The notes: generated by a model not told the origin, from the sequence alone. A stretch of 64,000 nt of DNA from Streptomyces sp. SCSIO 30461 (GCF_037023745.1 NZ_CP146101.1:3154001-3218000); one strand, 5' to 3'. Positions 25,876 to 35,144 are shown, counted from the first letter of the stretch. A program made the numbers and translations.

Positions 25876-27733
25876 GTGACTGGTGTTAAGCGGGTCGTCC
25901 TGGGCGTGCGGTGTCGCCGTTGGGGGTGTCAGGGTCGTGGTTGCTGGCTGGTGGTCGGGCGGCGTGTGGGCGGTTCGTGGCCGTCGTGGGGGCTGTTGAG
26001 GGCTTGGCACGGCCGCGTGCGGGTCGTTTGCATGGTCCAGGGCGCCCTCGGGACGGTCAGCCGGCGGCGACCGCCCACTTGTCACTGCCTGTGGACATGA
26101 TTCCGAGCACGCCGAGCCGCGCGACGTTGACGGCGGCGGCCAGCAAGGAGAAGTCGGCGGCGATCTTGGCCCGGCCCCGCACCCGGGCGCGGCGTCCGCC
26201 GTGTCGCCGCCGCATCAGGTGGGCGATCTTGCGTTCGACCTTGGGGCGGGTGGCCCGGTAGGCGGCCAGCCAGACGGGGTCCGCACTGCGAGCCCGGCCC
26301 CGGGCCAGGTGTTCTTCGTGAGGGCCGATGGTGATGACGCGTCCGTTCCTGGCGGTAGTGCACTGCGCCGCAAGGGGGCAGGCGGCGCAGGCGGTCTTGA
26401 AGCAGGCCGCCCCACCGCCATCAGACTTCGGGCGGATCGCGGCGGTCACCTGGTTCGGGCAGGTGACCTGCCCTGCCTCCAGATCGATGGTGAAGGCGTC
26501 CTTGGAGAACCGCCCACCGGGCGCGTTGGCCGCCTGCACCTTGACCATCACCCGGGCGCCCGCGTCGTCCAGCTCGGCCAGCAGCGGCCCGGTCCCGTAA
26601 GCGGCGTCGCCGTAGACTTCGGCCCGCGCCTGGTCTGCCTGCTCGGCGGCAGGTGGTTGGAGAACGTCGGCGAGCAGGTCGGCGGCGGGCTCGGCATCGC
26701 CGGCGTTGCCCGCCGTGACCTCGGTCGCGGTGATGACCTCGCTGTCGGGTTCCTCGGCCACATGACCCTTGTAACCGTCGAAGGACCGGCGGACGGTCTT
26801 GTGGCCGTGCCGGGCCTCGGGATCAACCGTGGAGATGACCCGGTCCGCGGCCACCTTGCGGGCGATCTTGAAGACGCCCCCGTCCTGCTCCAGGTCCTGG
26901 CCCAGCACGGTGGCCAGCAACCGCGCGGCCTGGCCCACATCCCCGGGCACGGCCCGGCCGTCCAGCACGGTCAGCAGCGCGAACCCGTCACGGGCCCGCG
27001 AATCGATGAGGGCTTCCCGCTCGGCCGCGTCCGTCCAGTCGATGACCGGCTTGTCCGTGCTGGTGTAGGCGTCCCCGCTGGAGATCACCGCCCGCAGCTC
27101 GGCCCGCAGCACGTGATCGGCCGCCCGCAGCAGGCCGCGGATGGCCGAACGGATCAGCGTGATGGTGTCCTGCGTGGCCACCGCGTCATAGATCGGTGCC
27201 GAGTCCAGCACCCTCCTGCGGCCGACCAGTCCGGCCTGTGCAGCAACCTCTACCGTCCGCTCGAAGATCCGGTTCGGCCGGGCGGAAGCGGCAAGCCTCG
27301 CCCGCATGTCGACCAGCACGGTGTGCACGAACCCCGGATGGTCGAAGTCCAGCCCGCCGGCGGCGTACTTCCAGCGCACATCGAACGCGAACCGCTCGAC
27401 CGCCTCGCGATCGGACAAACCCTCCAGACGCTGCAGGACCATCACGACCGCCACGATCATCGGCGGCACCGACCTGCGGCCGTCCTCGGCGAACAGATCG
27501 GCGAACATCTCATCGGGGAACAACGCCCGGCACTCGCGGTGCAGCACCGCGTAGATCGAGTTCGGCGCCAGCCGACCCTCGCAGAAACCCACTGTGGAGG
27601 AGAGCAACCCCGGCTGCATCGGAGTCCGGCCCACTGCCATCGCTCAACCTCTCCCCACACCCAGCGACCAACACCCCGCAGCCTGACACAGGACGAAGAC
27701 CCAGCGCGAGCTCACACGATTAACACCAGTCAC
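25876..27733. mobile_element. IS1182-family insertion sequence
   Basis: An intact-looking IS of 1858 bases with ends GTGACTGGTGTTAA and its complement; 18 of the first 20 bases match if extended. CTAG flanks both sides (25872-25875 and 27734-27737). It carries one transposase gene on the minus strand. The 181-base region past the transposase stop is strongly G/T-rich on the plus strand, and nothing else is encoded there. Confidence 0.85.
26057..27640 (-). CDS. IS1182-family DDE transposase
   Basis: A 527-aa full-length transposase. The N-terminal DUF772-like part has SIYAVLHRECRALFPDEMFADLF and LQRLEGLSDREAVERFAFD. The catalytic core includes VLDSAPIYDAVA, HGHKTVRRSFDGYKGHVA and EVYGDAAYGTG, and a Cys-rich segment KTACAACPLAAQC precedes the C-terminal helical part (RPKVERKIAHLMRRRHGGRRARVRG). 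No frameshift is seen, so it may be active. The ATG at 27640 has GAGAGG seven bases upstream. It catalyses movement of the surrounding IS. Confidence 0.93.
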   Translation of the reverse strand: MAVGRTPMQPGLLSSTVGFCEGRLAPNSIYAVLHRECRALFPDEMFADLFAEDGRRSVPPMIVAVVMVLQRLEGLSDREAVERFAFDVRWKYAAGGLDFDHPGFVHTVLVDMRARLAASARPNRIFERTVEVAAQAGLVGRRRVLDSAPIYDAVATQDTITLIRSAIRGLLRAADHVLRAELRAVISSGDAYTSTDKPVIDWTDAAEREALIDSRARDGFALLTVLDGRAVPGDVGQAARLLATVLGQDLEQDGGVFKIARKVAADRVISTVDPEARHGHKTVRRSFDGYKGHVAEEPDSEVITATEVTAGNAGDAEPAADLLADVLQPPAAEQADQARAEVYGDAAYGTGPLLAELDDAGARVMVKVQAANAPGGRFSKDAFTIDLEAGQVTCPNQVTAAIRPKSDGGGAACFKTACAACPLAAQCTTARNGRVITIGPHEEHLARGRARSADPVWLAAYRATRPKVERKIAHLMRRRHGGRRARVRGRAKIAADFSLLAAAVNVARLGVLGIMSTGSDKWAVAAG

Positions 27734-27738
27734 CTAGG

Positions 27739-27769
27739 GCCTTTCGCGCCGGATTCCGGTGCGAAAGGC
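27739..27769. terminator. 31-base near-perfect palindrome, displaced terminator
   Basis: GCCTTTCGC and GCGAAAGGC close a stem that continues through a G-T pair into CCGGA/TCCGG, centred at 27754. It begins right after the right-hand CTAG of the IS. Without the two mobile elements it would sit about 25 bases after the stop of the beta-propeller gene, so it was probably its terminator. Confidence 0.6.
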
Positions 27770-27908
27770 GGCCGAGCGCAGTGGCGCGCCTGGTGGCTTC
27801 GGTCGCCCGGTTCGCGGTGTCGTCGAACGGCGTCGGAGTCCGGCACCGCCGCCTCGCGGAACCCGCGGCCCGGCGGCCACCCGCGTCAGTCCGGACGGCT
27901 GCCGATGC

Positions 27909-28214
27909 TCAGGCTGTTCCCGGGAGCTGCTGCCGGTACGGTGCGAGCTCCGGAACGGTCTTCGTCGCATAGAACTCCGTGACGCGGTAGCCGCCCACCC
28001 CGCCGCTGATGAAGGGGTCGGTCTTGAGCAGCTCCTCGACCCGGGCGCGGTCATCCCCGACGGCCAGCAGCACTCCGCCGTCACGGGGGTTCTTGCGACC
28101 GGAGGCGATGACGACACCGTCCCGGTACAGGGCCTCAAGCCACTCCACATGAGCGCCGAGCAACTCGTCCACCTGCTCGATGGGCGCGGTATAGGTCAGT
28201 TCCAGTACGAACAT
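27909..28214 (-). CDS. YciI-family protein
   Basis: A 101-aa ferredoxin-like alpha/beta protein of the YciI family (FVLELTYTAPIEQVDELLGAH, LYRDGVVIASG, DPFISGGVGGYRVTEFY). A His in the first helix (AHVEWL) and an Asp in KTDPF are the usual candidate active residues. Function of stand-alone members is unclear, perhaps small-molecule lyase or dehydrochlorinase-like chemistry. Single gene, divergent from endonuclease V. Confidence 0.85.
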   Translation of the reverse strand: MFVLELTYTAPIEQVDELLGAHVEWLEALYRDGVVIASGRKNPRDGGVLLAVGDDRARVEELLKTDPFISGGVGGYRVTEFYATKTVPELAPYRQQLPGTA

Positions 28215-28330
28215 GATCGGCAGACTACTGACTCGGTCTTCATCCTGTGCGGCGGGGGAGCCGGTGTCGGGTGCGAGCCGGGCCCTTCGGGCGGACGGTG
28301 CCGGTTCCGAGGCAACTAGGCTTGGGGATC

Positions 28331-29074
28331 ATGACCAGCCTGAGGACACCGTCCGACGAGATCGAGGCCCGCGCCGTCCAGGACGAGTTGCGTGCCCGTG
28401 TCGTGCTCGATGAGCTCGGCCCGCCGCCCGGCAGCGGGCTGGTCACCGGAGTGGACGTGGCCTATGACGACGAGCGCGATATCGTCGTCGCCGCCGCCGT
28501 GGTGCTCGACGCACGGAGCCTTGAGGTCGTCGAGGAGGGCACCGCGACCGGGCGGGTCGACTTCCCCTACGTGCCGGGGTTGCTGGCCTTCCGCGAGGTG
28601 CCGACCGTGCTGGCCGTCCTGGAGTCGCTGGAGAGCGCCCCCGGACTCGTCGTGTGCGACGGCTACGGCCGCGCCCACCCGCGCCGCTTCGGACTGGCCA
28701 GCCATCTGGGCGTGCTGACGGGCCTGCCCGTGATCGGCGTCGCCAAGAACCCGTTCACGTTCGCCGCCGCCGCACCGGGACCACTGCGCGGTGACAGCTC
28801 GCCGCTGCTTGCGGACGATGGTGAGGAGCTCGGGCGGGCGCTGCGTACCCAGGACGGGGTCAAACCGGTCTATGTGTCCGTCGGGCACCGTGTCTCCCTC
28901 GACAACGCCTGCGCCCATACGCTGGCCCTGGCAAGGGACTTCCGACTCCCCGAGTCGACGAGGCGGGCCGACGCCCTGTGCCGCCGCGCCCTGCGCGAGG
29001 CGACGGACGGAACGTCCGCATCCCGGCCGGGTGACCGCGGGACTCAGGCCAAACCGAGTTCGCCGACGGTCTGA
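28331..29074 (+). CDS. nfi: deoxyinosine 3'-endonuclease V
   Basis: A 247-aa endonuclease V that nicks DNA one base 3' of hypoxanthine produced by adenine deamination. Conserved segments are GVDVAYDDE (first metal Asp), the Tyr-containing wedge FPYVPGLLAFREVPTVL, LVVCDGYGRAHPRRFGLASHLG (catalytic Asp and metal site) and PVIGVAKNPF. Near the C-terminus GVKPVYVSVGHRVSLDNA matches the family. The last 30 residues are a loose tail whose codons overlap the convergent GNAT gene by 31 bases. TAGGCT at 28317-28322 precedes the ATG by eight bases, so the leader is very short or absent. Confidence 0.93.
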   Translation: MTSLRTPSDEIEARAVQDELRARVVLDELGPPPGSGLVTGVDVAYDDERDIVVAAAVVLDARSLEVVEEGTATGRVDFPYVPGLLAFREVPTVLAVLESLESAPGLVVCDGYGRAHPRRFGLASHLGVLTGLPVIGVAKNPFTFAAAAPGPLRGDSSPLLADDGEELGRALRTQDGVKPVYVSVGHRVSLDNACAHTLALARDFRLPESTRRADALCRRALREATDGTSASRPGDRGTQAKPSSPTV

Positions 29075-29514
29075 CCGCCGCTCTCTTCGCCGGTCGGCCG
29101 GAATCCGAGCCTCAGATAGAACGCCTCGGGGCCGTCATCGCCGGGATGCCAGGTCGTGGTGAGGCGGGCGCCACCGCGTCGGCGGATCTCGGCAGCGACG
29201 GACTCGACCGCGAAGCGCCCGTATCCGCGGCCCTGTTCACCGGCCGCGATGTTCAGCCGCCAGAGACCCGAGCGGATGTCGGAGCCCGCTCCGTCACCGG
29301 CCCAGTCGATGTCGAAGAAGGCCATCAGGAACCCGACCGCACGGTCGCCGTCGAGGATCAGCCGGGGCCAGGCGGTCTCCGGGTGCGCATAGGCCTCGGC
29401 GAGCGACTTCACCACCGGCGCGACCCGGTGCTCCTGGTCCTGGCGCACCCGGACACCAAGAGCGGTGTCGATATTGGCCGCGGTGATCTTCTCCAGTCGG
29501 AGTCCTGTCGTCAT
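29044..29514 (-). CDS. GNAT N-acetyltransferase
   Basis: A 156-aa GNAT enzyme. The acetyl-CoA loop is LNIAAGEQGRGYGRFAVESV with the R/Q-x-x-G-x-G/A signature, followed by WHPGDDGPEAFYLRLGFRPTGE. The first half (LEKITAANIDTALGVRV, QEHRVAPVVKSLAEAYAHP) recalls spermine/spermidine acetyltransferases, a tentative hint at a polyamine-like substrate. The 3' end overlaps that of endonuclease V in the opposite sense. Confidence 0.85.
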   Translation of the reverse strand: MTTGLRLEKITAANIDTALGVRVRQDQEHRVAPVVKSLAEAYAHPETAWPRLILDGDRAVGFLMAFFDIDWAGDGAGSDIRSGLWRLNIAAGEQGRGYGRFAVESVAAEIRRRGGARLTTTWHPGDDGPEAFYLRLGFRPTGEESGGQTVGELGLA

Positions 29515-29586
29515 CTCCCCACAGTAGACGGCGGGATCAGTGGCTTCCCGCCCAGCGCGTCGTCCGCCTCCCGTCTACGACGGCGG

Positions 29587-30777
29587 TCAGCGCGGATCGG
29601 CGACCCGGAACACGATTCCCGCCGCGCGCAGCCGTTCCAGCAGTGCGTCTCCCAACGCGACGGCGGTGGTGACCTGGCCCGCGGTCTGCGGCAGTTCGTC
29701 GAACGCGAGGCTGAGCACGGACTCGGCGAGGATCTTCGCCGTCTCCCCGTAGCCCGGATCGCCGCCCGAGACCTCGGTGAGGACACGCCGCCCGCCGCCT
29801 TCGCCGACGAAGCGGAGCTGGAACCAGCTCTGATCACGCCGCTCCGCGCTCGGCCCGCGCCCCGGCTCGTAGCGGTGCATCAGCCAGGTGCGGGCGGCCG
29901 GCAGCTGAGCCAGGGCGGCGACGGCACCGAGTGCGGCAGGGGCCCCGAGCGCCACGGGCAGCGTCTTGACGGAGGCGTAGTGCCGGTACTGGAAGTCGGG
30001 ACCGTACCGGGGGAGCCGCCGTGCCGAGCGGGTCACGATCTGCGGGTCCAGGGTGGGCAGCGGCAACGCCCAGGTGCCGGTCTCCTTGCTGAATCGAGGC
30101 ATGGCGAACGGGGCCCGGGCCTTGCGGCCCACCAGCCGGGGCTCGTGCAGTCGCCGCTCCCGCGCGGCGCGCAGGGCGTGGCGCTGGCGACCCGCAGCGG
30201 TGACGGCCGAGGCGAGGGTGCCGCCGGAGATCAGCCCTCCCGCACGTACGAAGCCGTCCACTCGCAAGGGCACGTCCTCGGGCAGCTGCTGAACCGTGAA
30301 GTACACCCCCAGATCGTGTGGCACCGAGTCGAAACCACACGCATGGACGATCCGGGCTCCTGTCTCGCGGGCCCTGGCGTCGTGCCGCACGAACATCGTG
30401 TCCACGAATTCGGGCTCGCCCGTGAGATCCGCGTAGTCCGTGCCCGCTTCTGCGCAGGCGGCCACCAGCGGCTCGCCGTACCAGACGTAGGGACCCACCG
30501 TCGTGGCCACCACCCGTGTGGACTCGGCGAGTTCGCGCAGCGCCGTCGGATCGGACGCGTCGGCGACGATCAGCGGCAGGTCCGCGCAGCCGGGGTGGTC
30601 GGCCGCGAGCCGCTCCCGCAGTCGCTCCAGTCTGGCGCGGCTGCGCCCGGCGACGGCCCAGCGGCAGCCCTGCGGCGCATGTGCGGCGAGATACTCAGCG
30701 GTCAGCGTGCCGACGAAGCCGGTGGCTCCGAAGAGCACGATGTCATACGGCCGGTCCGGCCCGTTCTGCCTGTTCAC
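29587..30777 (-). CDS. saccharopine-dehydrogenase-like NAD(P)-binding reductase
   Basis: A 396-aa protein with an N-terminal Rossmann domain (YDIVLFGATGFVGTLTAEYLA) and the trans-acting enoyl reductase layout known from mycobacteria (DYADLTGEPEFVDTMF, GARIVHACGFDSVPHDLGVYF). Mycobacterial relatives work with polyketide synthases on lipid precursors; here no such synthase is near, so the substrate is open. The GTG at 30777 has GAAGGGG five bases upstream; an earlier in-frame start lacks one. It is followed on the same strand, 72 bases later, by the GNAT gene, with an imperfect hairpin between. Confidence 0.85.
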   Translation of the reverse strand: MNRQNGPDRPYDIVLFGATGFVGTLTAEYLAAHAPQGCRWAVAGRSRARLERLRERLAADHPGCADLPLIVADASDPTALRELAESTRVVATTVGPYVWYGEPLVAACAEAGTDYADLTGEPEFVDTMFVRHDARARETGARIVHACGFDSVPHDLGVYFTVQQLPEDVPLRVDGFVRAGGLISGGTLASAVTAAGRQRHALRAARERRLHEPRLVGRKARAPFAMPRFSKETGTWALPLPTLDPQIVTRSARRLPRYGPDFQYRHYASVKTLPVALGAPAALGAVAALAQLPAARTWLMHRYEPGRGPSAERRDQSWFQLRFVGEGGGRRVLTEVSGGDPGYGETAKILAESVLSLAFDELPQTAGQVTTAVALGDALLERLRAAGIVFRVADPR

Positions 30778-30920
30778 GCTGACCCCTTCAGCTCCTGCTC
30801 CGGGCCCCGTCCGGTTGATCCGGCGGGCTGACCGACCGGACACGGGACCGTGGCCCCGCGCCGATGCCGATGGGCGAGGCTAGCGTGAGTCGTGCACATC
30901 CGTGCGATCGGGAGGACCAG

Positions 30921-31307
30921 ATGGCGGCACCGCCGAAGGCGGCCTTGGCGAAATGGGAGAAGGCGCGGTCCTTTGCCCTGGGCCTGCCCGAAGCCGCCGA
31001 GGAGTTTCCCTGGGCCGAGACCGTGGCGAAGGGCGACAAGAAGGTGTTCGTCTTCATGGGTGTGACCGACGGAACCCATCCGTTGGCGTCGGAGTGAAGG
31101 TGAAGGATGAGGCGATGCACGCGCACGCTCTGTCGTGCCCCCGGCGCGCAGCCGTCCGGTTACGGCCTCGGGAAGGCGGGCCGGGTGCAGATCCCGCCGG
31201 CGGGGAAGAGCGCTCCGCCGGCCGATGCGCAGTGCGACTGGGTGAACGAGAGCTACCGGGCTGGCGCCCCGGAGAAGCTGATCGCACGGCTCGACGCGGT
31301 GGGCTGA
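30921..31307 (+). pseudogene. MmcQ/YjbR-family gene with two compensating frameshifts
   Basis: The reading starts well at ATG 30921 (GGAGGA upstream) with AAPPKAALAKWEKARSFALG and WAETVAKGDKKVFVFMGVTDG, then stops at 31097. Adding one G to the run at 31085-31086 continues it as GVGVKVKDEAMHAHALSCP. Removing one C from the run at 31138-31142 then gives QPSGYGLGKAGRVQIPPAGK and CDWVNESYRAGAPEKLIARL to 31307. The two indels cancel and both lie in homopolymers, so this is either a recent pseudogene or two sequencing errors in an intact 128-aa gene. Confidence 0.8.
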
Positions 31308-31367
31308 ACCTCCGGGGCCGAGACCTCGGCGCAGCGGAAGAACCAAGCGCTTGCTCGCTCGTAGGGC

Positions 31368-31406
31368 TTGTGCGAAGTGGAACACGTTCTTAACATCACC
31401 GATGTT
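31368..31406 (+). promoter_or_regulatory. promoter and palindromic operator of the beta-oxidation cluster
   Basis: TTGTGC (31368-31373), a 17-base spacer, TAACAT (31391-31396). The perfect repeat AACATC-ACC-GATGTT (31392-31406) covers the -10 and the start point, which suggests repression. The regulator is unknown. Confidence 0.55.
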
Positions 31407-31437
31407 ACATCAGTTGTGTCATAGCGCTGGGGGCTTG

Positions 31438-32592
31438 ATGGCAGCCACAGGGAACGGCCCGCGGGGCGGTCCGCTCGCGGGAGTGCGCGTGGTCGAACTG
31501 GCCGGTATCGGGCCAGGCCCGTTCGCGGCGATGCTCCTCGCCGATCTCGGCGCCGACGTCGTACGCGTCGACCGCCCTGGTGGCGCCGGAATCTCCATCG
31601 ACCCGGCGTACGACCTCACGAACCGCAACAAGAGGTCCGTGCTGATCGACCTCAAGTCGGGCGACGGCGCCGAGCGGGTGCTCGATCTGGCCGAGCGCGC
31701 CGATGTGCTGATCGAGGGCTACCGCCCGGGCGTCGCCGAGCGTCTCGGCGTCGGCCCCGACGAGTGCCACGCGCGCAACCCCAGACTGGTGTACGGCCGG
31801 ATGACCGGCTGGGGACAGGACGGGCCGCTCGCCCAGCGCGCCGGCCATGACATCTCGTATATCGCCATCACCGGCGCACTCGGCATGATCGGTAGACCGG
31901 ACGAACCGCCCGCCGTGCCCGCCAACCTGCTGGGCGACTACGCCGGTGGTTCGCTCTACCTCGTCATCGGCGTACTGGCCGCGCTCCAGCACGCCGGTAC
32001 ACCCGGCGGCTCGGGACAAGTGGTGGACGCCGCCATCGTCGACGGTGCCGCCCATCTCTCCACCATGATCCACGGGATGATCGCGGCGGGAGGCTGGCAG
32101 GACCGGCGCGGCAGCAACCTCCTCGACGGTGGCTGCCCCTTCTACGGGAACTACCGGACCGCCGACGGGCAGTACATGGCCGTCGGAGCCCTTGAGCAGC
32201 AGTTCTACGACCAGTTCATCGAGCTGCTCGGGCTCACAGGACGGACGCCGGCCCGTAAGGACTTCGACAGCTGGGGCGAGCTGCGCGCGGCCGTCGCCGC
32301 CCGCTTCCGCACCAGGACCCGCGAGGAGTGGACCGCGGTCTTCGAGGGTTCGGACGCCTGTGTGGCGCCCGTGCTCTCGCTGCGCGAGGCACCGGGGCAC
32401 CCGCATCTCGCGGCCCGCGGCACCTTCACCGAACACGGGGGCATCACCCAGCCGGCCCCGGCACCCCGGTTCTCCGCCACGCCCGGCGAGGTGCGCCGCG
32501 GCCCGGCCCAGCCCGGCGCGGACGCCGACGAGGTCGCACGCGACTGGGGCGTACCGAGCGTCCTGCACAAGAGTGAGGACGAGGCCGGTTGA
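31438..32592 (+). CDS. CaiB/BaiF-type alpha-methylacyl-CoA racemase or CoA-transferase
   Basis: A 384-aa family III protein. It opens GVRVVELAGIGPGPFAAMLLADLGADV. The pair RAGHDISYIA (His-Asp) and NLLGDYAGGSLYLV (Asp) corresponds to the catalytic base pair of mycobacterial alpha-methylacyl-CoA racemase, so epimerisation of 2-methyl-branched acyl-CoA is the best guess; CoA transfer is the alternative. It is the first gene of a beta-oxidation cluster, where a racemase would let (2R)-methyl chains from branched fatty acids enter. The ATG at 31438 has GGGGG four bases upstream. Confidence 0.88.
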   Translation: MAATGNGPRGGPLAGVRVVELAGIGPGPFAAMLLADLGADVVRVDRPGGAGISIDPAYDLTNRNKRSVLIDLKSGDGAERVLDLAERADVLIEGYRPGVAERLGVGPDECHARNPRLVYGRMTGWGQDGPLAQRAGHDISYIAITGALGMIGRPDEPPAVPANLLGDYAGGSLYLVIGVLAALQHAGTPGGSGQVVDAAIVDGAAHLSTMIHGMIAAGGWQDRRGSNLLDGGCPFYGNYRTADGQYMAVGALEQQFYDQFIELLGLTGRTPARKDFDSWGELRAAVAARFRTRTREEWTAVFEGSDACVAPVLSLREAPGHPHLAARGTFTEHGGITQPAPAPRFSATPGEVRRGPAQPGADADEVARDWGVPSVLHKSEDEAG

Positions 32593-32665
32593 CGCCCGAG
32601 CCGACGGCCCGACCGATGACACTCACACAACCGACGGACGACATGGTGGAACTGGGGGCAGTGCA

Positions 32666-33808
32666 ATGAAGCGGGAGATCTTCGGCACCGAGCACGAGGC
32701 GTTCCGGGAGACGGTCCGCACCTTCCTCGCCAAGGAGGTGCTGCCCCACTACGAGCAGTGGGAGCAGGACGGCATCGTCTCGCGCGCCGCATGGCTGGCC
32801 GCGGGCAGGCAGGGACTGCTCGGTCTGGCCGTTCCCGAGGAGTACGGAGGCGGGGGGAACCCGGACTACCGCTACAGCGCGGTACTCGGTGAGGAGTTCA
32901 CCCGGGCCGGGGTCTCGGGACTGGCCGTGGGCCTGCACAACGACATCATCGGGCCGTATCTCACCTCGCTCGCCACCGATGAGCAGAAGCGGCGCTGGCT
33001 CCCCGGCTTCTGCACCGGCGAGATCATCACGGCCATCGCCATGACCGAGCCGGGCGCGGGCTCCGACCTCCAGGGCATCCGCACCACCGCCGACGACTGC
33101 GGTGACCACTGGCTGCTGAACGGCTCCAAGACCTTCATCTCCAACGGCATCCTGGCCGACCTCGTGATCGTCGTGGCGAAGACCACCCCCGAGGGCGGTG
33201 CCAAGGGGTTGTCCCTGCTGGTCGTGGAGCGCGGTACGGAGGGATTCGAACGGGGACGCAACCTCGACAAGATCGGCCAGAAGGCGCAGGACACCGCCGA
33301 GCTGTTCTTCAACGACGTGCGGGTGCCCAAGGAGAACCTGCTCGGCGACCTCGACGGCGCGTTCGGGCACCTGATGACCAATCTCGCCCAGGAGCGGCTG
33401 AACATCGGCGTCGCCGGGATCGCCGCGGCCGAGAACCTGCTGGAGATCACCAAGCAGTACGTGCGGGAGCGCGAGGCCTTCGGGCGGCCGCTGGCCAAAC
33501 TCCAGCACATCCGTTTCGAGATCGCCGAGATGGCGACGGAGTGTGCCGTCACCCGGGCGTTCCTGGACCGCTGCATCGTGGACCACTCCAACGGGGAACT
33601 CGACGCGGTGCACGCGTCGATGGCCAAGTGGTGGGCCAGCGAGCTGCAGAAGCGGGTCGCCGACCGCTGCCTCCAGCTGCACGGCGGATACGGCTATATG
33701 ACCGAGTACCGCGTGGCGAAGGCGTTCACGGACGGCCGTATCCAGACCATCTACGGCGGGACCACCGAGATCATGAAGGAGATCATCGGCCGTTCCCTGC
33801 TCGCCTGA
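32666..33808 (+). CDS. acyl-CoA dehydrogenase
   Basis: A 380-aa flavoenzyme catalysing the first oxidation of beta-oxidation. Landmarks: [52 protein letters not shown] and the base Glu in [17 protein letters not shown]. It starts 73 bases after the racemase-like gene, with GGGGG before the ATG at moderate distance. The chain-length preference cannot be read. Confidence 0.93.
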   Translation: MKREIFGTEHEAFRETVRTFLAKEVLPHYEQWEQDGIVSRAAWLAAGRQGLLGLAVPEEYGGGGNPDYRYSAVLGEEFTRAGVSGLAVGLHNDIIGPYLTSLATDEQKRRWLPGFCTGEIITAIAMTEPGAGSDLQGIRTTADDCGDHWLLNGSKTFISNGILADLVIVVAKTTPEGGAKGLSLLVVERGTEGFERGRNLDKIGQKAQDTAELFFNDVRVPKENLLGDLDGAFGHLMTNLAQERLNIGVAGIAAAENLLEITKQYVREREAFGRPLAKLQHIRFEIAEMATECAVTRAFLDRCIVDHSNGELDAVHASMAKWWASELQKRVADRCLQLHGGYGYMTEYRVAKAFTDGRIQTIYGGTTEIMKEIIGRSLLA

Positions 33809-33929
33809 CCGCGGTGTCGCGACCGGCACCCCCGCACTCCCCGAAGACCGATCACCCCAGCCTCTCCACTTCTCCACCCTCGACCGCCCCGACTGCGCAC
33901 CCCGCACTCGTGATGCGAAAGGCTCTGTC

Positions 33930-35144
33930 TTGAGTACCGAAGCGTTTGTGTACGACGCGATCCGCACCCCGCGTGGACGCGGCAAGGCCAACGGCGCCCT
34001 GCACGGCACCAAGCCGATCGACCTCGTCGTCGGCCTGATCCACGAGATCCAGGACCGCTTCCCGTCGTTGGACCCCGCCGCCATCGACGACATCGTGCTC
34101 GGTGTCGTCGGCCCGGTCGGCGACCAGGGATCCGTCATCGCCCGGATCGCCGCCATCGCCGCCGGACTGCCCGACACCGTCGCCGGCGTCCAGGAGAACC
34201 GCTTCTGTGCCTCGGGCCTGGAGGCCGTCAACATGGCGGCGATGAAGGTCCGCTCCGGCTGGGAGGACCTGGTGCTCGCAGGCGGAGTCGAGTCGATGTC
34301 CCGCGTTCCTATGGGCTCGGACGGCGGAGCCTGGTTCGCCGACCCGATGACCAACTTCGACACCAACTTCGCCCCGCAGGGCATCGGCGCCGACCTGATC
34401 GCCACGATCGGCGGTTTCACCCGCCGTGCCGTGGACGAGTACGCCGCGCTCTCCCAGGAGCGGGCCGCCGCCGCCTGGAAGGACGGCCGCTTCGACCGCT
34501 CGGTCGTCCCGGTCAAGGACCGCAACGGGCTGGTCGTCCTCGACCACGACGAGCACATGCGCCCCGGCACCACGGCGGACTCCCTGGCCTCGCTCAAGCC
34601 GTCGTTCGCGGCGATCGGAGAGATGGGCGGCTTCGACGCCGTCGCGCTGCAGGAGTACCACTGGGTCGAGAAGATCGACCATGTCCACCACGCCGGCAAC
34701 TCCTCCGGCATCGTGGACGGCGCCTCGCTCGTCGCGATCGGCTCCAAGGCGGTCGGAGAGCGCTACGGGCTCCGGCCCCGCGCCCGGATCGTGTCCGCAG
34801 CGGTCTCCGGTTCCGAGCCGACCATCATGCTCACCGGGCCGGCGCCCGCCACCCGCAAGGCCCTGGCGAAGGCCGGGCTGACCATCGACGACATCGACCT
34901 GGTCGAGATCAACGAGGCGTTCGCCGCCGTCGTCCTGCGCTTTGTCGAGGACATGGGGCTCTCCCTCGACAAGGTCAACGTCAACGGCGGAGCGATCGCT
35001 CTCGGCCACCCCCTGGGCGCCACCGGGGCGATGATCCTCGGCACGCTCATCGACGAGCTGGAGCGCCAGGACAAGCGCTACGGCCTGGCCACGCTGTGCG
35101 TCGGCGGCGGTATGGGCATCGCCACCATCGTCGAGCGCCTCTGA
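33930..35144 (+). CDS. acetyl-CoA C-acyltransferase (thiolase)
   Basis: A 404-aa thiolase. The acyl-accepting Cys is in [12 protein letters not shown] (about residue 91), the His in [15 protein letters not shown] and the second Cys in LCVGGGMG. It lies just before the hydratase/dehydrogenase fusion and would supply the final cleavage step. The start is TTG at 33930 with GAAAGG seven bases upstream. The 121-base gap before it shows no obvious terminator, so it is probably in the same operon. Confidence 0.93.
   Translation: MSTEAFVYDAIRTPRGRGKANGALHGTKPIDLVVGLIHEIQDRFPSLDPAAIDDIVLGVVGPVGDQGSVIARIAAIAAGLPDTVAGVQENRFCASGLEAVNMAAMKVRSGWEDLVLAGGVESMSRVPMGSDGGAWFADPMTNFDTNFAPQGIGADLIATIGGFTRRAVDEYAALSQERAAAAWKDGRFDRSVVPVKDRNGLVVLDHDEHMRPGTTADSLASLKPSFAAIGEMGGFDAVALQEYHWVEKIDHVHHAGNSSGIVDGASLVAIGSKAVGERYGLRPRARIVSAAVSGSEPTIMLTGPAPATRKALAKAGLTIDDIDLVEINEAFAAVVLRFVEDMGLSLDKVNVNGGAIALGHPLGATGAMILGTLIDELERQDKRYGLATLCVGGGMGIATIVERL

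Noticed and set aside
25876..26056. The G/T-rich IS end considered as a separate non-coding RNA or second gene
   Set aside because: It lies within the IS between the transposase stop and the inverted end, with no start signal, and is typical of IS flanking sequence.
32444..34747. A 767-codon minus-strand frame across the acyl-CoA dehydrogenase and thiolase genes
   Set aside because: Long antisense open frames are common at this GC content; two clear enzymes lie on the other strand.
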